NCBI GenBank assembly: GCA_019096065.1
Contig: JAGUCH010000002.1
Location: forward strand, 7,142,501 to 7,206,500
From: Paracyclopina nana
Lineage: Eukaryota > Arthropoda > Copepoda > Cyclopoida > Cyclopettidae
DNA length: 64,000 nt
Reading direction: 5' to 3'
A program made the position numbers and the translations under genes. The notes under the pieces were generated by a model. It had not been told where the DNA came from and ran no database searches. It was given only the letters and a program-made list of their open reading frames with translations. Shown piece after piece: positions 44,894 to 56,500 of the stretch. The first letter of the stretch is position 1. The number at the start of each line of letters is the position of its first letter.

Positions 44894-45429
44894 GGGCTTT
44901 GCCCCGTCGAGCACTTCCCACGACACCCGCGGTCCTGTGGAAGTTCTATGCTCGTCTAACCAATAACACAAGTTTTACACAACTCTCCGTCTTTTCTATT
45001 TTCACCAAACTCCAAACAACAACAAACAATAGCTCAGGCTCCACCCTCGCCTGCAGCGCTACCAGAACTTGCTCGGCGAAATTCCTCGCCAACTTCTCAA
45101 AAACGCCCTCCTCGAACGTGTCCGGCTTGTCGGGATCTTGATCCACTGAGCTCGTCTATGTTGTCCGGTAGTGCGTCTTTTTCAAATGATGGCGGTAACT
45201 GACGCGTCAATCTTCAATCCTTCGAACGGAGGCAGTCCCCGATTGAAATGCCAATTCTTCAACTGTTCGATTTCTTCAAGATGTCGGCTGTCCCCTCAAT
45301 CTTGAAGCTCGTAGTCCCCTCGGTTTTCCAAGGTGATGGCAGTCCCCTCAGTCTGGAAAACGGGTGTCGGCTCGGCCTTTTGAGAATCTTGATAACCAGG
45401 ATCGCGAGGATCTCCTTAGTTGGGTGCCA

Positions 45430-45728
45430 TGTAGTCTGAATCTGGGTCGATCAAGGTGACGAGGTCGAGGATCGACCAGGATGGGCGTGCAAAGGAAGAT
45501 GGATGTCAACGATCAGATTGCCTTTGCTATGAGAATATGGATGAATGTGGTGAATCTAAAAGACTTGATAATAAAACTTGGTTAGAGATATCGAAATACG
45601 AATCGAATAACAGATTTTTATTGATCTGAACTCGAGAAATGCTGATAACGTAATGAACAATATAGCGGGAAAAGTCTGACAGCTGCTGCTGAGATGGCGT
45701 CACAACAAAACCACCGAGAGTCTCAACA
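45430..45728 (-). repeat. LTR of the BEL/Pao element, upstream copy
   Basis: Transcription of the element would start in this copy and run toward lower coordinates. It is the twin of 34152-34450. Confidence 0.92.
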
Positions 45729-45896
45729 AAATTCACAATTTTTTTGGATGATCATGTAACTGCCACTTAGATCTTACGCTGTGTTGGTACAATTTTGGCC
45801 TTGTTGTTGCTACTGTCTTTCTAAGTTGATTTGGTTGATTCTCAAAAATTAACAACTTGGGATGTTTGCAGGGCAACATGCAACGTGACAAAAGTC

Positions 45897-45979
45897 AGCG
45901 CACTAGATTTTGATGAGAGTATCTCGCTCTCAACAACAGCTGAACTACAGCTCCGATCGGAATTAAATTTGAGGTGTTC
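45897..45979 (+). repeat. Dispersed repeat, inverted copy near 7.1 kb
   Basis: GATGAGAGTATCTCGCT, CAACAACAGCTG and ACAGCTCCGATCGGAA match 7067-7190 in reverse complement. It lies just outside the BEL/Pao insertion and is unrelated to it. Confidence 0.55.
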
Positions 45980-46107
45980 TTCAGTTCTTCTCAGTCAAGC
46001 AACGCCCACTCACTAACAAGCATACCAGACATATAACTATTTGTTGCAAAAATATTGGAATCGTCTCAATATGCCATTGATTTGAGCCCGAAAATCTTGT
46101 CTTTTAT

Positions 46108-47397
46108 TCATTCCGACATGGAGCATGTTCCCGCCGTTACATGAAGAGGGCGGGGATTATGTGCAATTTTTGGCTCAACAGTTAAGTTAGTTATTCCTTG
46201 GTTCCTCAAAAGCTCAATAATGGCGCCATTCGTACGTTCGTAAACCTACGAAATAGCAAGTTAGGTGGTGCAAGTTGAAGAAAAAATTGATGTACCTCAG
46301 AGTCGTTGTAGGTGATTACTAAAGTTGCAACAATCTGACCTTTCATTGCGTTCCACAGATGAAAGTCTTCCACCACAACACCATTAAATCTAAATTGAAT
46401 GTCTTCTTTGAGGGAAGCCTCAGTCATATGCTCTGGAATGCCAAGCAACAGAATGTGACACATTTTCTTCCCAAGAGCCACATGAGTGACTACTATCACC
46501 ACTAAAGATATCACAGCTATCAACGGATCCATAAGTTTGATGTAATCACTGTCCTCATCTGCGAAGTACACAATGATACTCGCAAGCACCATGAAAACGC
46601 AGCCTGAAAGCGTACAACATATCTATATGTTTTTAACCCCTTAAATATCCAAAACTTCCTACTTGACAAGTCTTTGAAAGCATCCCATGCATTAGTGCGT
46701 ATCAAACCAGTCTCAGTTGCGATGTCTTTTTCTGACCATAGGATACACTTATTTTGATAGCAGGTAAACCCTAAAAGATGATAATTGAAGAAGCAGCAGC
46801 AGATTTCTGTGTCTCAAGGCTCCATCATTATATACCTCCAATCGTTGATGCTATAACAATCCATGTCATCAAGTGAACAAAGGCAATGATGAGCACCCAA
46901 AATGGATGATGCATCACGTGTAGATGGTCATTATGGAATACTGTCTACAAAAAGCATTTTAGGCTTAGGTAGTTCCGCAAGGGTAGCTTCCCCTTGCACT
47001 TACTTGAAAAACTTCAATTAAGGCTCCAAAGCATAGAGAGCTCAGAAATATCAGGCTTGACAATGAGGCAACTAAGTTGAACAATGTCCATCCATAAGTT
47101 GGCTTGTATTTTGAGAATAAACTACAGCTTCTTTCATTGTTAAGCTGACATCATTCGCAGCATATTTGAGAAAAAATTAGTTGAACATGCGGGAGAAGTA
47201 AAAGTGCTATTTCATTCTCTTACATATGAAGATGTCAGTGCAGCTATGAGCATAAGCAAGTTGAACATGGACTGGTTAGCGGTAACTGCCAGCGTAATGC
47301 AATGTGAGTAATGACTCAGCACAAATTCACTTAAGGTCAGCAAAAATGTCAGCACTAAGGCAATCCATAACTTTTTAAAAGCTATTTTCTCAGCCAT
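46108..47397 (-). CDS. ZnT-like cation diffusion facilitator, divergent
   Basis: Six-helix membrane protein of the SLC30 (ZnT1/ZnT10-like) group, which normally exports zinc or manganese from the cytosol. Exons 47397-47224, 47144-47004, 46944-46836, 46770-46663, 46603-46296 and 46245-46108 keep frame for 325 aa. Family features are YGWTLFNLVASL in the second exon, HHPFWVLIIAFVHL in the third, a KLMDPLIAVISLVV helix, and a cytosolic ferredoxin-like domain (LKEDIQFRFNGVVVEDFHLW). The metal-site residues look altered: the second helix has QSMFNLLML where ZnT1 has an HxxxD-type pair, and the fifth has DAFKD. The His-rich loop is missing. Transport may be lost or changed. AATAAA overlaps the stop codon region. 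Confidence 0.75.
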
Positions 47398-47944
47398 GGC
47401 TTTGAGCTACAGCCTTCAAGAGTAGTGCACAGAATGACTACACAGCCCAAACTAATCATGCAGTGAAGCTGCTTCAGCAGCTAACTTGTTTATTTTTTCT
47501 GGCAAGACTTGAAGGGAAATCTATTATTGATCTGTCACGAACCCACAAAAACTCGACGGATGAGAAAGGCTGCTAACCAGTTTTGTATTAGCTCAGAATG
47601 ACATTAGCTATTAATGAAAAATGGTTTGATTTTTCAGAAATCGCTTTTTTTACATACCAGGATTTATTTATTTTGTAAATTAAACTGTTTACATGTAGTC
47701 CCTAATCAATGGGCTAGCTTCGACTTGAAAAGCCAGCTTTCTTAAAATCCAGCCTTTGAATCCAGCTAACTTAGTCGTTCGAGGTGGTGCCGAGTTTGCA
47801 CGACCTTTTGCCCATGATGTTAGCAAATTTGCCTTTCGTCCTAACTATTTCAAGAACTTCATATATTTCTTGTTCTTCAAAACATATAGCAACAAGTGCC
47901 TTTATCAACAAATAGTCATAAAAATATTGTCAGCAAGATAATAA
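47398..47944. other. Intergenic, nothing recognised
   Basis: This stretch holds the upstream region of the ZnT-like gene and the 3' flank of PDSS2. Neither a conserved frame nor a clear repeat was seen. Confidence 0.4.
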
Positions 47945-49238
47945 TCATTGCTTGATGTAATTGATGATTCTAGTGAGTACAGCTTTTGCATCTCCGTCTG
48001 GAAGATCTGAGACTTCTTTGAGCACATATTCAGCGTGGGTTTTGCACAGTTCCTGAGTCATTTGAATTCCACTTCCATTTTCAGCTACCTTTGAGTAAAT
48101 CTGGAAAATCGTAAAGCATGCAACTTGTGTTGATGTACCTGCATTAATGCTATACCTTTTTAAAATCCAAATTGTCAATGTCATTGTCGCAGCTTTGAAT
48201 ATATTGCAAAAGTTCGGCATCGTTTTGCAAATGGAACAAAATCGGAGCATAAGACAAATTCGGGGAATGGTCATAGTTTCCGCTATCAAGGAAAGGTTGG
48301 ATTTCGATGAAAGCCTGCAAGGCCAGAGCAAGATTTCTGCCAGCTCTTTCAGCCATCTCGGTCTCCACTTGAGACAAATCAGCCAGCATTGCAATGCCCT
48401 TAAAACCACTGGCCAACAAACTAGCTGAGGCCATTTTGTTTCTATACAACCAGGACTTCAAGGTTATTGTCTCTTGGCAAGGAATCAGCCTTCCTTGGAC
48501 ATCTCTTGTTCCAATAAACTCAGATTGAGTAAACTCTCCAATAGCAATAGCAATCATTTCCACTATGTAAGTATTTCTCAGGTCAGCCAAGCCAACACAA
48601 GCATTAGCCAGTAGATAATCTCCTCCCAAGATGGCAATTTTATTGCCATATTCCAGTTGAGACAGATCTTCCTTGGCATCATCATCAGCTTCAGTGGGCA
48701 ATTCATGAGGTAGGTTCAAGACACTTTTGTGGATGGTATAGGCAGCAGAAATCATTTCTACTATTTCGGCCAGTTTTCTTTGCTTCAGCAATACTCCAGA
48801 GGCTTCATCAAACTCATCATTTGTTGAGACTTCTTTTGACAAAGTATTGAGAGACTTGGCGAACAATAGCATTGTCAGTCCTCTGACTTGAATGTTGTTC
48901 TTCAGTGAGAAAATAAGAGAACAGTTAAGAAATTCAAACATAAATGATCTATATGACTATACCTGTCCCCCACTTATGACCAGCCTTTTGACAGCCTTCA
49001 GGATAGGATGGTCGGACCCTATGAGCTTCCTCATATGCTCAGTCATGCTTGTCACGTCATCATTCATCAGTGTCTTCATATGGATCAACGAGGTAGGGAA
49101 ACCCACAATTTTCTCTGCACTTGCCACTGCTCTGTTCCACTCGTGTTGTTTCGGCAGCTTCACGCTTTGAAGCTGTTTGGAATGGTTTTTGAGTAAGGTT
49201 GGCGACAGTTTTCTTGAAATCAGTACGGAGCCGTTCAT
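47945..49238 (-). CDS. PDSS2: Decaprenyl-diphosphate synthase subunit 2
   Basis: Non-catalytic partner of PDSS1; the heterotetramer makes the polyprenyl tail of ubiquinone in mitochondria. Exons 49238-48963, 48899-48156 and 48100-47945 give 391 aa (human about 399). Recognised by WNRAVASAEKIVGFPTS, MRKLIGSDHPILKAVKRLV, GGDYLLANACVGLADLRN and LASGFKGIAMLADLS, all typical of this subunit. The Asp-rich catalytic motifs of true trans-prenyltransferases are absent, as expected. The start MNGSVLISRKLSPTLL is basic and could be a mitochondrial targeting sequence. The second intron is 55 bp. The gene faces away from the zinc-finger gene at 49637. Confidence 0.93.
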
Positions 49239-49636
49239 GGTGAGAGTGTGCAAGTAGCAAAGATCCTCCAGGTTTGACAGGTGCGGTGAGCGGTACCTTC
49301 ATTTTTGGCGTGCAGCACTTGCTTTTGAGTCTTAATAGTACAAAATTGGCTAAAAAGCGCCAAAAAGAGGCCTTCATCAAAGATAAAATGTACCAATGCA
49401 AACTCTGTGTTTGTTTACAAACCCGTTGCATATTTTTGAGGAAAATTGCCTCTTACAAATCGTTTTCATTGCCCACTAAATTATCGGTAATTAACTATTT
49501 TTCCCTTAATTTTAAAAAGGAATTTTACAAGCAACAAGTTTTCAATAATTTTGACTTTTAAAAGTTGTTTGTACCACACGTACCCTTTACAATACTTCAA
49601 CTATGTGTTTATTTTGATCCGGCAATCCATCGAGCG
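49239..49636. promoter_or_regulatory. Shared upstream region of PDSS2 and zinc-finger gene
   Basis: The two start codons diverge across 398 bp. No motif was recognised; the promoter role is inferred from position. Confidence 0.35.
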
Positions 49637-51991
49637 ATGTTGCTGAGCATTGATGGGAAGAGCCAGAATTTTTGGGATCGAAGCTTTGAGCATAATATGA
49701 ACTTTGTAAAGGACTCGACATTTTTCTTCACAGAAGAAGGTTGTTGATAAATCTTCTTCAATTTCAGCTTATTAGTTTTTTTTGCGTGATTGCTACGTCA
49801 CAAAATAGTTTGTAGCGCAAGCCAGAAAGTAAGCTCAAACTTTCAAGCCGAGCTACATTCTGATCTACGAAAATTAGAAAAATTCAAACAAATAGGACTC
49901 TCAGTTTTTTCAGATTATTCTTCCCTTGGCAAGCTTCGGAAGAAAATGCAAGAAAATCTGCAAGGGGATATCTGGACTGTGCAAGCCATCTGGAAGTGCG
50001 CCGTTTGCCCAATTGATGGAAAAGTGTTGCTTTTCAATGACAAAAGCGACTTCACTTTCCATCTGAACCGACATTGTCACGTTTGTGATCATCAGTTCAC
50101 AAATCATGATTCTTTGAAAGGACATATGGCCCAAAAACATCTGCATAACCAGCCTCAAGTCCTCATACCTTGCCAACTCTGTAATAGCTCATTTGTCAGC
50201 AGAGCTGAGCACGACAAGCACTACTCCAGGCACAAACTCTTTAGCTGCCTTGGATGCCCTGCCTGCTTCCATGACTTTGAAGGGTTTGCCCAGCATCTCA
50301 AAGTTTGTCAGATATCCTGGAAGGCAATCGTGCTGGCAATTGTCAAGTATGAGTGCTTTGGATGCGGGATAGCCTTTAAAACGGGCCAAAATCTTGTGGA
50401 ACATTACATGGTGTGCGAAAGAGCTGTCTCAAGGGATATGGGTCAAAGTGGGCTGAGTAGAAGCCAAGTGGTCCAAGGTCTCATTCTTGCAAGAAACGGC
50501 TATTCGCTCTCTGATCCCGACCCTGCAAAAAGGTCAGTTTTTGTGAAGTTTCACAGGAGCGCCATTGAGCCAAAGAGCAAGAAAATATCAATATTCAGCC
50601 TTGATAGAGAATCGGGCAAACCCAAGCCAATTGCTGTCAACGTTCCTCCTGAGTTAGGTCAGGTGAATACCAATCAGGATACCTCAGACTCCGAGCCGGA
50701 GATCATAGAAATTGCTGATGACGTTGATGCGGTCTCCAGTTCCACGGACCAGCTGGGAAGGAGACTATTTCAGAAAAAACTTGCGGAAGTCTCTCGGCTA
50801 AAGCCTTCTGCTAAATCCATCGAGTCTAGAATTATGCTTCAGGCAAATAGCAATACGATCTCAAGTGACAACAGAATCAAGATTTTTGCAGCCACTTCGA
50901 TGGCACCTTGGAGAAAGACTGAAAGGGTTCCTTTGCAACAACCATCAAGTAGTTGTGAGAGATTAGTGGCAGAGCCTGTCTTGGTTCCGATACCAAAACG
51001 CCTTCCTGTCAAGGCCCCTTTTGAAGATTGCATTGAGAGCCCCAAAACAGCTGATTGTTACCAAAGAGCCATGCAGAACCCTATGTATTCTAAAAACCCT
51101 TGCAGACCTTTCTTCCCCATCAAGAAGCCAAAACTAGCCCAAGTTGCAGATGAACCAGTCAAATCACATTCGACATCGAAGTTTCAAGCGCCTCTAGCCA
51201 AATCAAGACATGTGCCTTTGACCAAGGAAATTTGCGTCATGCATCCGCTAATTGCAGAAAGCGACAAGACTGAATTTAGAATCGCCGATTCATCGCCAGA
51301 GATTATCAAAAATCAGGCGAGCGAAGGCAGCATCAAAATTGAGGTTGACACCAACAATATTAAAGACATACAGTCATTTGAATATCTTATGTCAGCAATT
51401 GTTGAAGGCACTGAAGCTTCTTCATTCAATGGATTTCAGTCGAGAGGAGACCTGAATTTCTCGAATTGCAACGCAAAAGTTGAATCTATTTTGGGAGACT
51501 CCCATGAATCAATGCGAGGGCACAGCCAATCCAACATGAAGTTGGCCATTTCCGAAATCACTTCCCTCGGCGCAGCAACTGATCCCGTTCTAGACAAATT
51601 TGTGAAGATGATCGAAAAAAAGAAAACTCTTTTTGAGGACCAAATCAGCAGGTCTTCCTTGGAGCCACACGTAGCGGTGAAAGAGCTGAAAATGACAAAG
51701 AAGCAGCGTTCGTTCAAAATAATCAGTTGTAATTTGCCCAAGAAGATCTTGCCATACGACATAAATGATGCTCAGCCGAGAGGCGTTGACTCTCCTATCC
51801 AAGGCTCAAGAGTGATTAAAACGAAGCTTTTCAAAGGAATCGGTCAGCAAATCAAGGTGCGAGGTTTTTTAGGCAACGATTGGGTGATCGATCCGGCACC
51901 AAATTTGTTTGAGGAGGAAGTTGCCATAACTTGCGAAGATGTCTCTGACGGAGAAACTAACTTGACTTGGTGCAAAATGAGTGTGTCATGA
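49637..51991 (+). CDS. C2H2 zinc-finger protein, 761 aa
   Basis: Probable nuclear DNA- or RNA-binding protein; no orthologue recognised. Exon 1 (49637-49739) and exon 2 (49809-51991) are joined so that FFFTEE continues into VCSASQKVS; the donor GTTGTT is weak but the phases fit and the 69-bp intron is of normal size. Zinc fingers cluster in the first third: CHVCDHQFTNHDSLKGHMAQ with a final KH near residue 124, CQLCNSSF near 156, and a CFGCGIAF finger closed by H and C near 216. The remaining 500 residues are low in complexity, with an acidic SDSEPEIIEIADD stretch and many Lys/Ser/Pro, and no other domain. The 3' end is 100 bp from convergent BUD23. Confidence 0.72.
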
Positions 51992-52091
51992 ATATTGAGC
52001 CCTTCTGTGTACCTATGACGTTCAAAATATTCAGGCAAATGACTAATTCATTCTGGGAGGAAATACACAAATAATGTTATTATTTGAATAA

Positions 52092-53194
52092 TCAATTTAG
52101 CCTGCCAGAACGTTTCCTGCCAGTGAACTTGGAGTCGGGCCTGACATCTTTGCCCTGCTTTCTTCTCCTTTCCTTCTTCTCAAGAATCCAGTCTTTGCTC
52201 TTCTTTAAGGACTTGCCTCTTGCTTTGTTTATCCTCTCTCTCTTCGATTCATACTGGACGTGGCTACCTTGCACAGTTTCTGTACCCAAGGCCTTTGGCA
52301 AAGCCTGATGCCCGCCAGTCATTAACACCAAGAAGAACTTCTTGGCTTTGGTGCTGTTGGGATAGTCGACGACCAGACCACCAGTGAAGCCAGATTTCAT
52401 AGCCATGGCAGTGATCAACTCAACTTGGCTTGGATTCTCAGGGTAAAACTGAAAAACAGCCTTGGCTCCTCTGCTCTGTAACACATGATTGCAATTGTAA
52501 ATGAGAAAGATAGATAATTTCCGAGATCCTCACCAAACAAGCATATAAAGAGGTGAAAAAGGTAGTTAGCCTTTTAGCCGGTTTATGGTGTGTCTTGTCG
52601 GCATTGCAAAGCCATTGTAGAGCACTAATGCTAATGGCTCCATCAAAGGCTCCCGCCTTAAATGGTAGGCCATCGCCCATGTCGCTGAGAATCAAATCTC
52701 CAGCAACTTCTCGCTCTTGTGCCACATCTAAACGTACCAATCAAAGTCATAAGAAACGTCAAGTGAGCAAATTTGTGAGCATTACCCAGCATGGACTTTG
52801 AAATGTCCATACCGATCCAGTAATGGCCTTGCTCATCTAAGCACTCTCCCGATAAGCCAGATCCACAGCCAATGTCCAGTATCAAGCAAGGTTGATCTTC
52901 GGGCAATTGCAGCAATTCTATAGCTCGTTCAGACATTTCATTCTGAATAGCCATCATTCTCGTGCTAAAATATATGTTTAAAATGAAGTAGAGAAGAATG
53001 ATCCATCGTTATTTTAAAATAAACACGGACGGACAACTTTTTTTTGAATTAATGAACGCTTACTTTTGAGTGTACTTTCGAGCCTCTTCATCATTATAAA
53101 ACTGAAAGAAATGGATTCTTAGAATACGACCAGATCATATTAAATGTACTCTCACAATTTCGGGAGGAGCGAGATGCTCTGGACGCTTCGCCAT
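52092..53194 (-). CDS. BUD23: BUD23, 18S rRNA guanine-N7 methyltransferase
   Basis: SAM-dependent enzyme (WBSCR22) that methylates a guanine of 18S rRNA with its partner TRMT112 and is needed for small-subunit maturation. Exons 53194-53156, 53101-53064, 52964-52786, 52727-52534 and 52475-52092 give about 277 aa (human 281). The start [13 protein letters not shown] is classical. The SAM-binding motif is [11 protein letters not shown], followed by [14 protein letters not shown], the acidic post-I residue region. Then come [12 protein letters not shown] and the basic C-terminus [20 protein letters not shown], typical of the family. Introns are 54, 99, 58 and 58 bp. It is divergent from SMC5. Confidence 0.95.
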
Positions 53195-53548
53195 TCTGCT
53201 TTATCTTCACGCACCCCAAATTCCTCAACTTCAGAAACTGTCACATGTAGTTTTGTTGACATTTGGAAACAGCACCTCAAAGTGGTGTTAGGTGGCTTAG
53301 CTGTGAATGTTGCCACAAACTACAAGGAAATGCCAGTTTATAGTTTTCTTCGAGGAAAGAAACCCGATAACTATCTTGTAAAACTGAATCAAAACAAACC
53401 CTGCAAAATCGCGTCGCGAAGAACCTTATCCTGTTCGAAACTGAATGACTAATTGTGGTCCGAAAATAGATGAAGATAGTCATCTTTGAATTGTGAGACG
53501 AAAAAAAGCTTTAAAAGCGATGGTAGATCTATCACTGAAAAATTAAAC
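53195..53548. promoter_or_regulatory. Shared upstream region of BUD23 and SMC5
   Basis: A 354-bp gap lies between divergent start codons. No TATA box was seen; the promoter role is inferred from position. Confidence 0.4.
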
Positions 53549-56500
53549 ATGCCGCCATTGTCAGCTACGAAGCGTCAAAAGTCATACAAGGCCGGCTCGA
53601 TATACTCGATTAGCCTGAAGAATTTTATGACGTATACCAACACAACCGAAATTTATCCTGGTCGGAAGTTCAATGTCATTTTGGGTCCTAACGGTTCCGG
53701 GAAGTCGGCCATTGTGACTGCCATTACTATCGGCCTTGGTGGAGATTTGAGTCTTTTGCGAAGGCAGAAACACCTTAAGGATTTGGTGAACAACAATGCA
53801 AAAGCGGACGAGAGAGCTACAATTACAATTAAACTTCACAAAGGCGAGCGCGAGAAAGATGGAACTCACAGAGTAGATGAGATTGTCTGCAACATCAATC
53901 GGTCTGGCGGACTTGAATACCTGAAAAACGGTCGCAGGGTGGACAAAAAAGAAATAGTGAGGTTTGTGGAGCAGTACCAGATCCAAACGTCCAACTTGTG
54001 CCAGTTTTTGCCGCAAGATGTGGTCAGAGAATTTCCTGACATGAAAGCAGATCAGATATTTCACAACACCCTCAGAGCTGTGGGGAAAAAAGAGCTTTTG
54101 GCCATGCATGACGGTCTGAAATCCAAGCAGGAAGAAAAGAGGAAACGCGAGGAGGTTCTCGCTACCAAGAAAAGCACCTTTGCTGCCTTAGATGAAAAAC
54201 TGGAGCAGAAAAAGGAATTAAGAAGAGTTGTCGAGAAGAGGAGGGATTGTGAAGAGTTCATCGACCTGCTGAAAAATCAAGTGCTCAGGCTTGAAATCGT
54301 AGATCTCCTCAAGAGAATGAAGCAATCAAAGAAGAAGATTGAAGAAGTAAAGGCTACCAAAGAAGGTATCAAGGCTGAACGGGATCAGTGGCAGAGCAAA
54401 AAAAGTGACGTAGACAAGCAGAAAAAAGTTTTCGAAGAAGACAACCGAAAATGCACTCAGAAAATTGACGATATTACTAGGGCCATTAAGTCCTCAAAAG
54501 TGGCTGAGCTTGAAAGCCAGATCGATGCTAAAACTAAGACAATACACGACAACCAACAAAACCTTATGTCGTCCAAGCAACGAATTTCACTTCTGAAGAG
54601 ACAAATTGAAGAGCAAACGGAGCAGCTCAAGTCCATCAATCCTGAGTCCTTGAACGAAAGGTATGAAAAATGCAGGGGAAACCTGATTGATGTTGAAACC
54701 AACATTCGAGACATTTCCCAGGGGATCGTTGACAAGAAGAACAAACTTCAAATTGAGCAAAGCAAAATTGATGACATTCGTAAGAAGCTACAGGAATTGA
54801 ATACCGAGGATAACAAAAAGCTGCAAGTTTTGAGTAGCAGAAATTCGGTGAGATACATACTGTACATTAGGATTAATAAGAGCGTCCGCAAAAATCCGAT
54901 CAGTGAATTTTCTCACTGTACAATTTCACTTTTGCTTAGACATTGTTGGAAACTGAAACTCGCATATACTAAATACTGCCCACAAACGCGCAAGATCGCG
55001 CACAAACACGCATCAACTCGCAAGATCGCGCACGATCCCGGAAATGCTAAATACTGCCCACAGATAAATGAAAAACAGAGAAAATATATAAATGTATAAT
55101 CTTCACAGTAAACTCAAACTACAAGGTGCTAGGGCAGGCAAATGACAGCAGATTTTGAGAGTATGTACAAAATCCGTTTTTTCGGCTGCCCTGAAACGCG
55201 CACAGTAGTGTTTTTTCTGGCTAAGACCGGACTCAACATTCTTGACCCTTTGATGAACTCTGCTGAGAATTTGAGGCAGCTGAGTCATTTTTTAGGGCCA
55301 ATTTCAGGAGTATCTACAAACTACTAAATACTGCCCATGAATTAAAAGTAGACCACTAAAAAATTGAAATTAAAAACCCCAGTCATTAACTCTCTTCTGA
55401 GACATGATTCAACATTGTTGACCCAAAGCTGAGCCCTGCTGCGAATTTGAGACAGCTTAGTCAACTCCAGCATGAAGATTTAGCAAGTATCTACAAAATC
55501 CGTTTTTTGGCTGCCTTGAAACATGCTCAGTAGTACTTTTTTCCAGCTAAGACCAGTCTCAACATTCTTTACCCTTTGCTGAACTCTGCTGAGAATTTGA
55601 GACAGCTGAGTCAATTTTTAGGGCCGATTTTGGGAGTATCTTCAAACTACTAAGGACTGCTCATGAAGTAAAAGTAGACCAGTAAAAAATTGAAATTATG
55701 AAAAAATGAGTCATTTACTCTGCTAATGACTGGGGCTTATTATTCCTATTTTGTACTGGTCTACTTTTACAACATGGGCAGTATTTAGTAGTTTGTAGAT
55801 ACTCCCGAAATTGGCCCCTAATATTGACTCAGGTGCCTCAAAAGCCAAAAAAATAGATTTTGTAGATACTCGCAAAATTTACATGTTGAGGTTGACTCAG
55901 CTGCCTCAAATTCGCAGCAGGGCTCAGATTTGGGTCAAGAATGTCGAATCATGTCTCAGGAGAGAGTAAGGACCTTTCCAGGTGCTTGTACAAAAAATAA
56001 AACTGAAAAACGGTTTTTGATGGTACAAAAAATTGGTCTTTGCCAAGCAGCAAAAGAAGTAAACAAACTAGTAAACATCCAGTACGCAAAAAGTAAACAA
56101 AAACGTAAATAAACAATGAAAACTGTCTTGCAAAAACGGTTTTGTGTGGTACATTTTTTTGTACCTCAAAACCAAAAGTGAGCAAATGGAAAGGACATAA
56201 ATGCTTCATTTTGAAATTCTCATTTTTTCATTTCATTTTTGTCAACTATCATATGTGGGCAGTATTTAGATTTCGCGCGTTTGTGCGTGTTTTGATCCAT
56301 CGGGAGTTTTTAGAATATGCGTGATTGTGCGCGTTTGTGCGTCATTGTGTGTGATTGTGCGCGTTTGTGCGCGATAGTACGCATTTGTGCGTCTTTGTGC
56401 GTGATTGCGCGTTTGTGCCCGATAGTGCGCGTTTGTGGGCAGAATTTAGTAATGGCCCATTTGACATGGCTGCGCTTAACAGACGAGCAGGCAACTTTTG

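Larger units (their letters stand above)
34152..45728 (-). mobile_element. BEL/Pao LTR retrotransposon, nearly whole, very young
   Basis: Element of 11.6 kb read on the minus strand. Two 299-bp LTRs (TG...CA) look identical by eye. The 5-bp target duplication AAATT lies at 34147-34151 and 45729-45733. Next to the upstream LTR is a primer site starting TGGCACCCAAC, and next to the downstream LTR a purine tract AAGAGGGG. Coding parts in order are gag with protease, then reverse transcriptase, RNase H and integrase, then a third long frame. The coding parts are in long frames with few interruptions, at most a small number of breaks. A roughly 335-bp inverted-repeat insert lies between the gag-protease and reverse-transcriptase parts. 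The LTR identity implies a recent insertion. Confidence 0.93.

Noticed and set aside
53144-53452. Plus-strand frame before SMC5
   Set aside because: It is antisense to BUD23 exon 1 and lies in the shared upstream region; no protein-like pattern.
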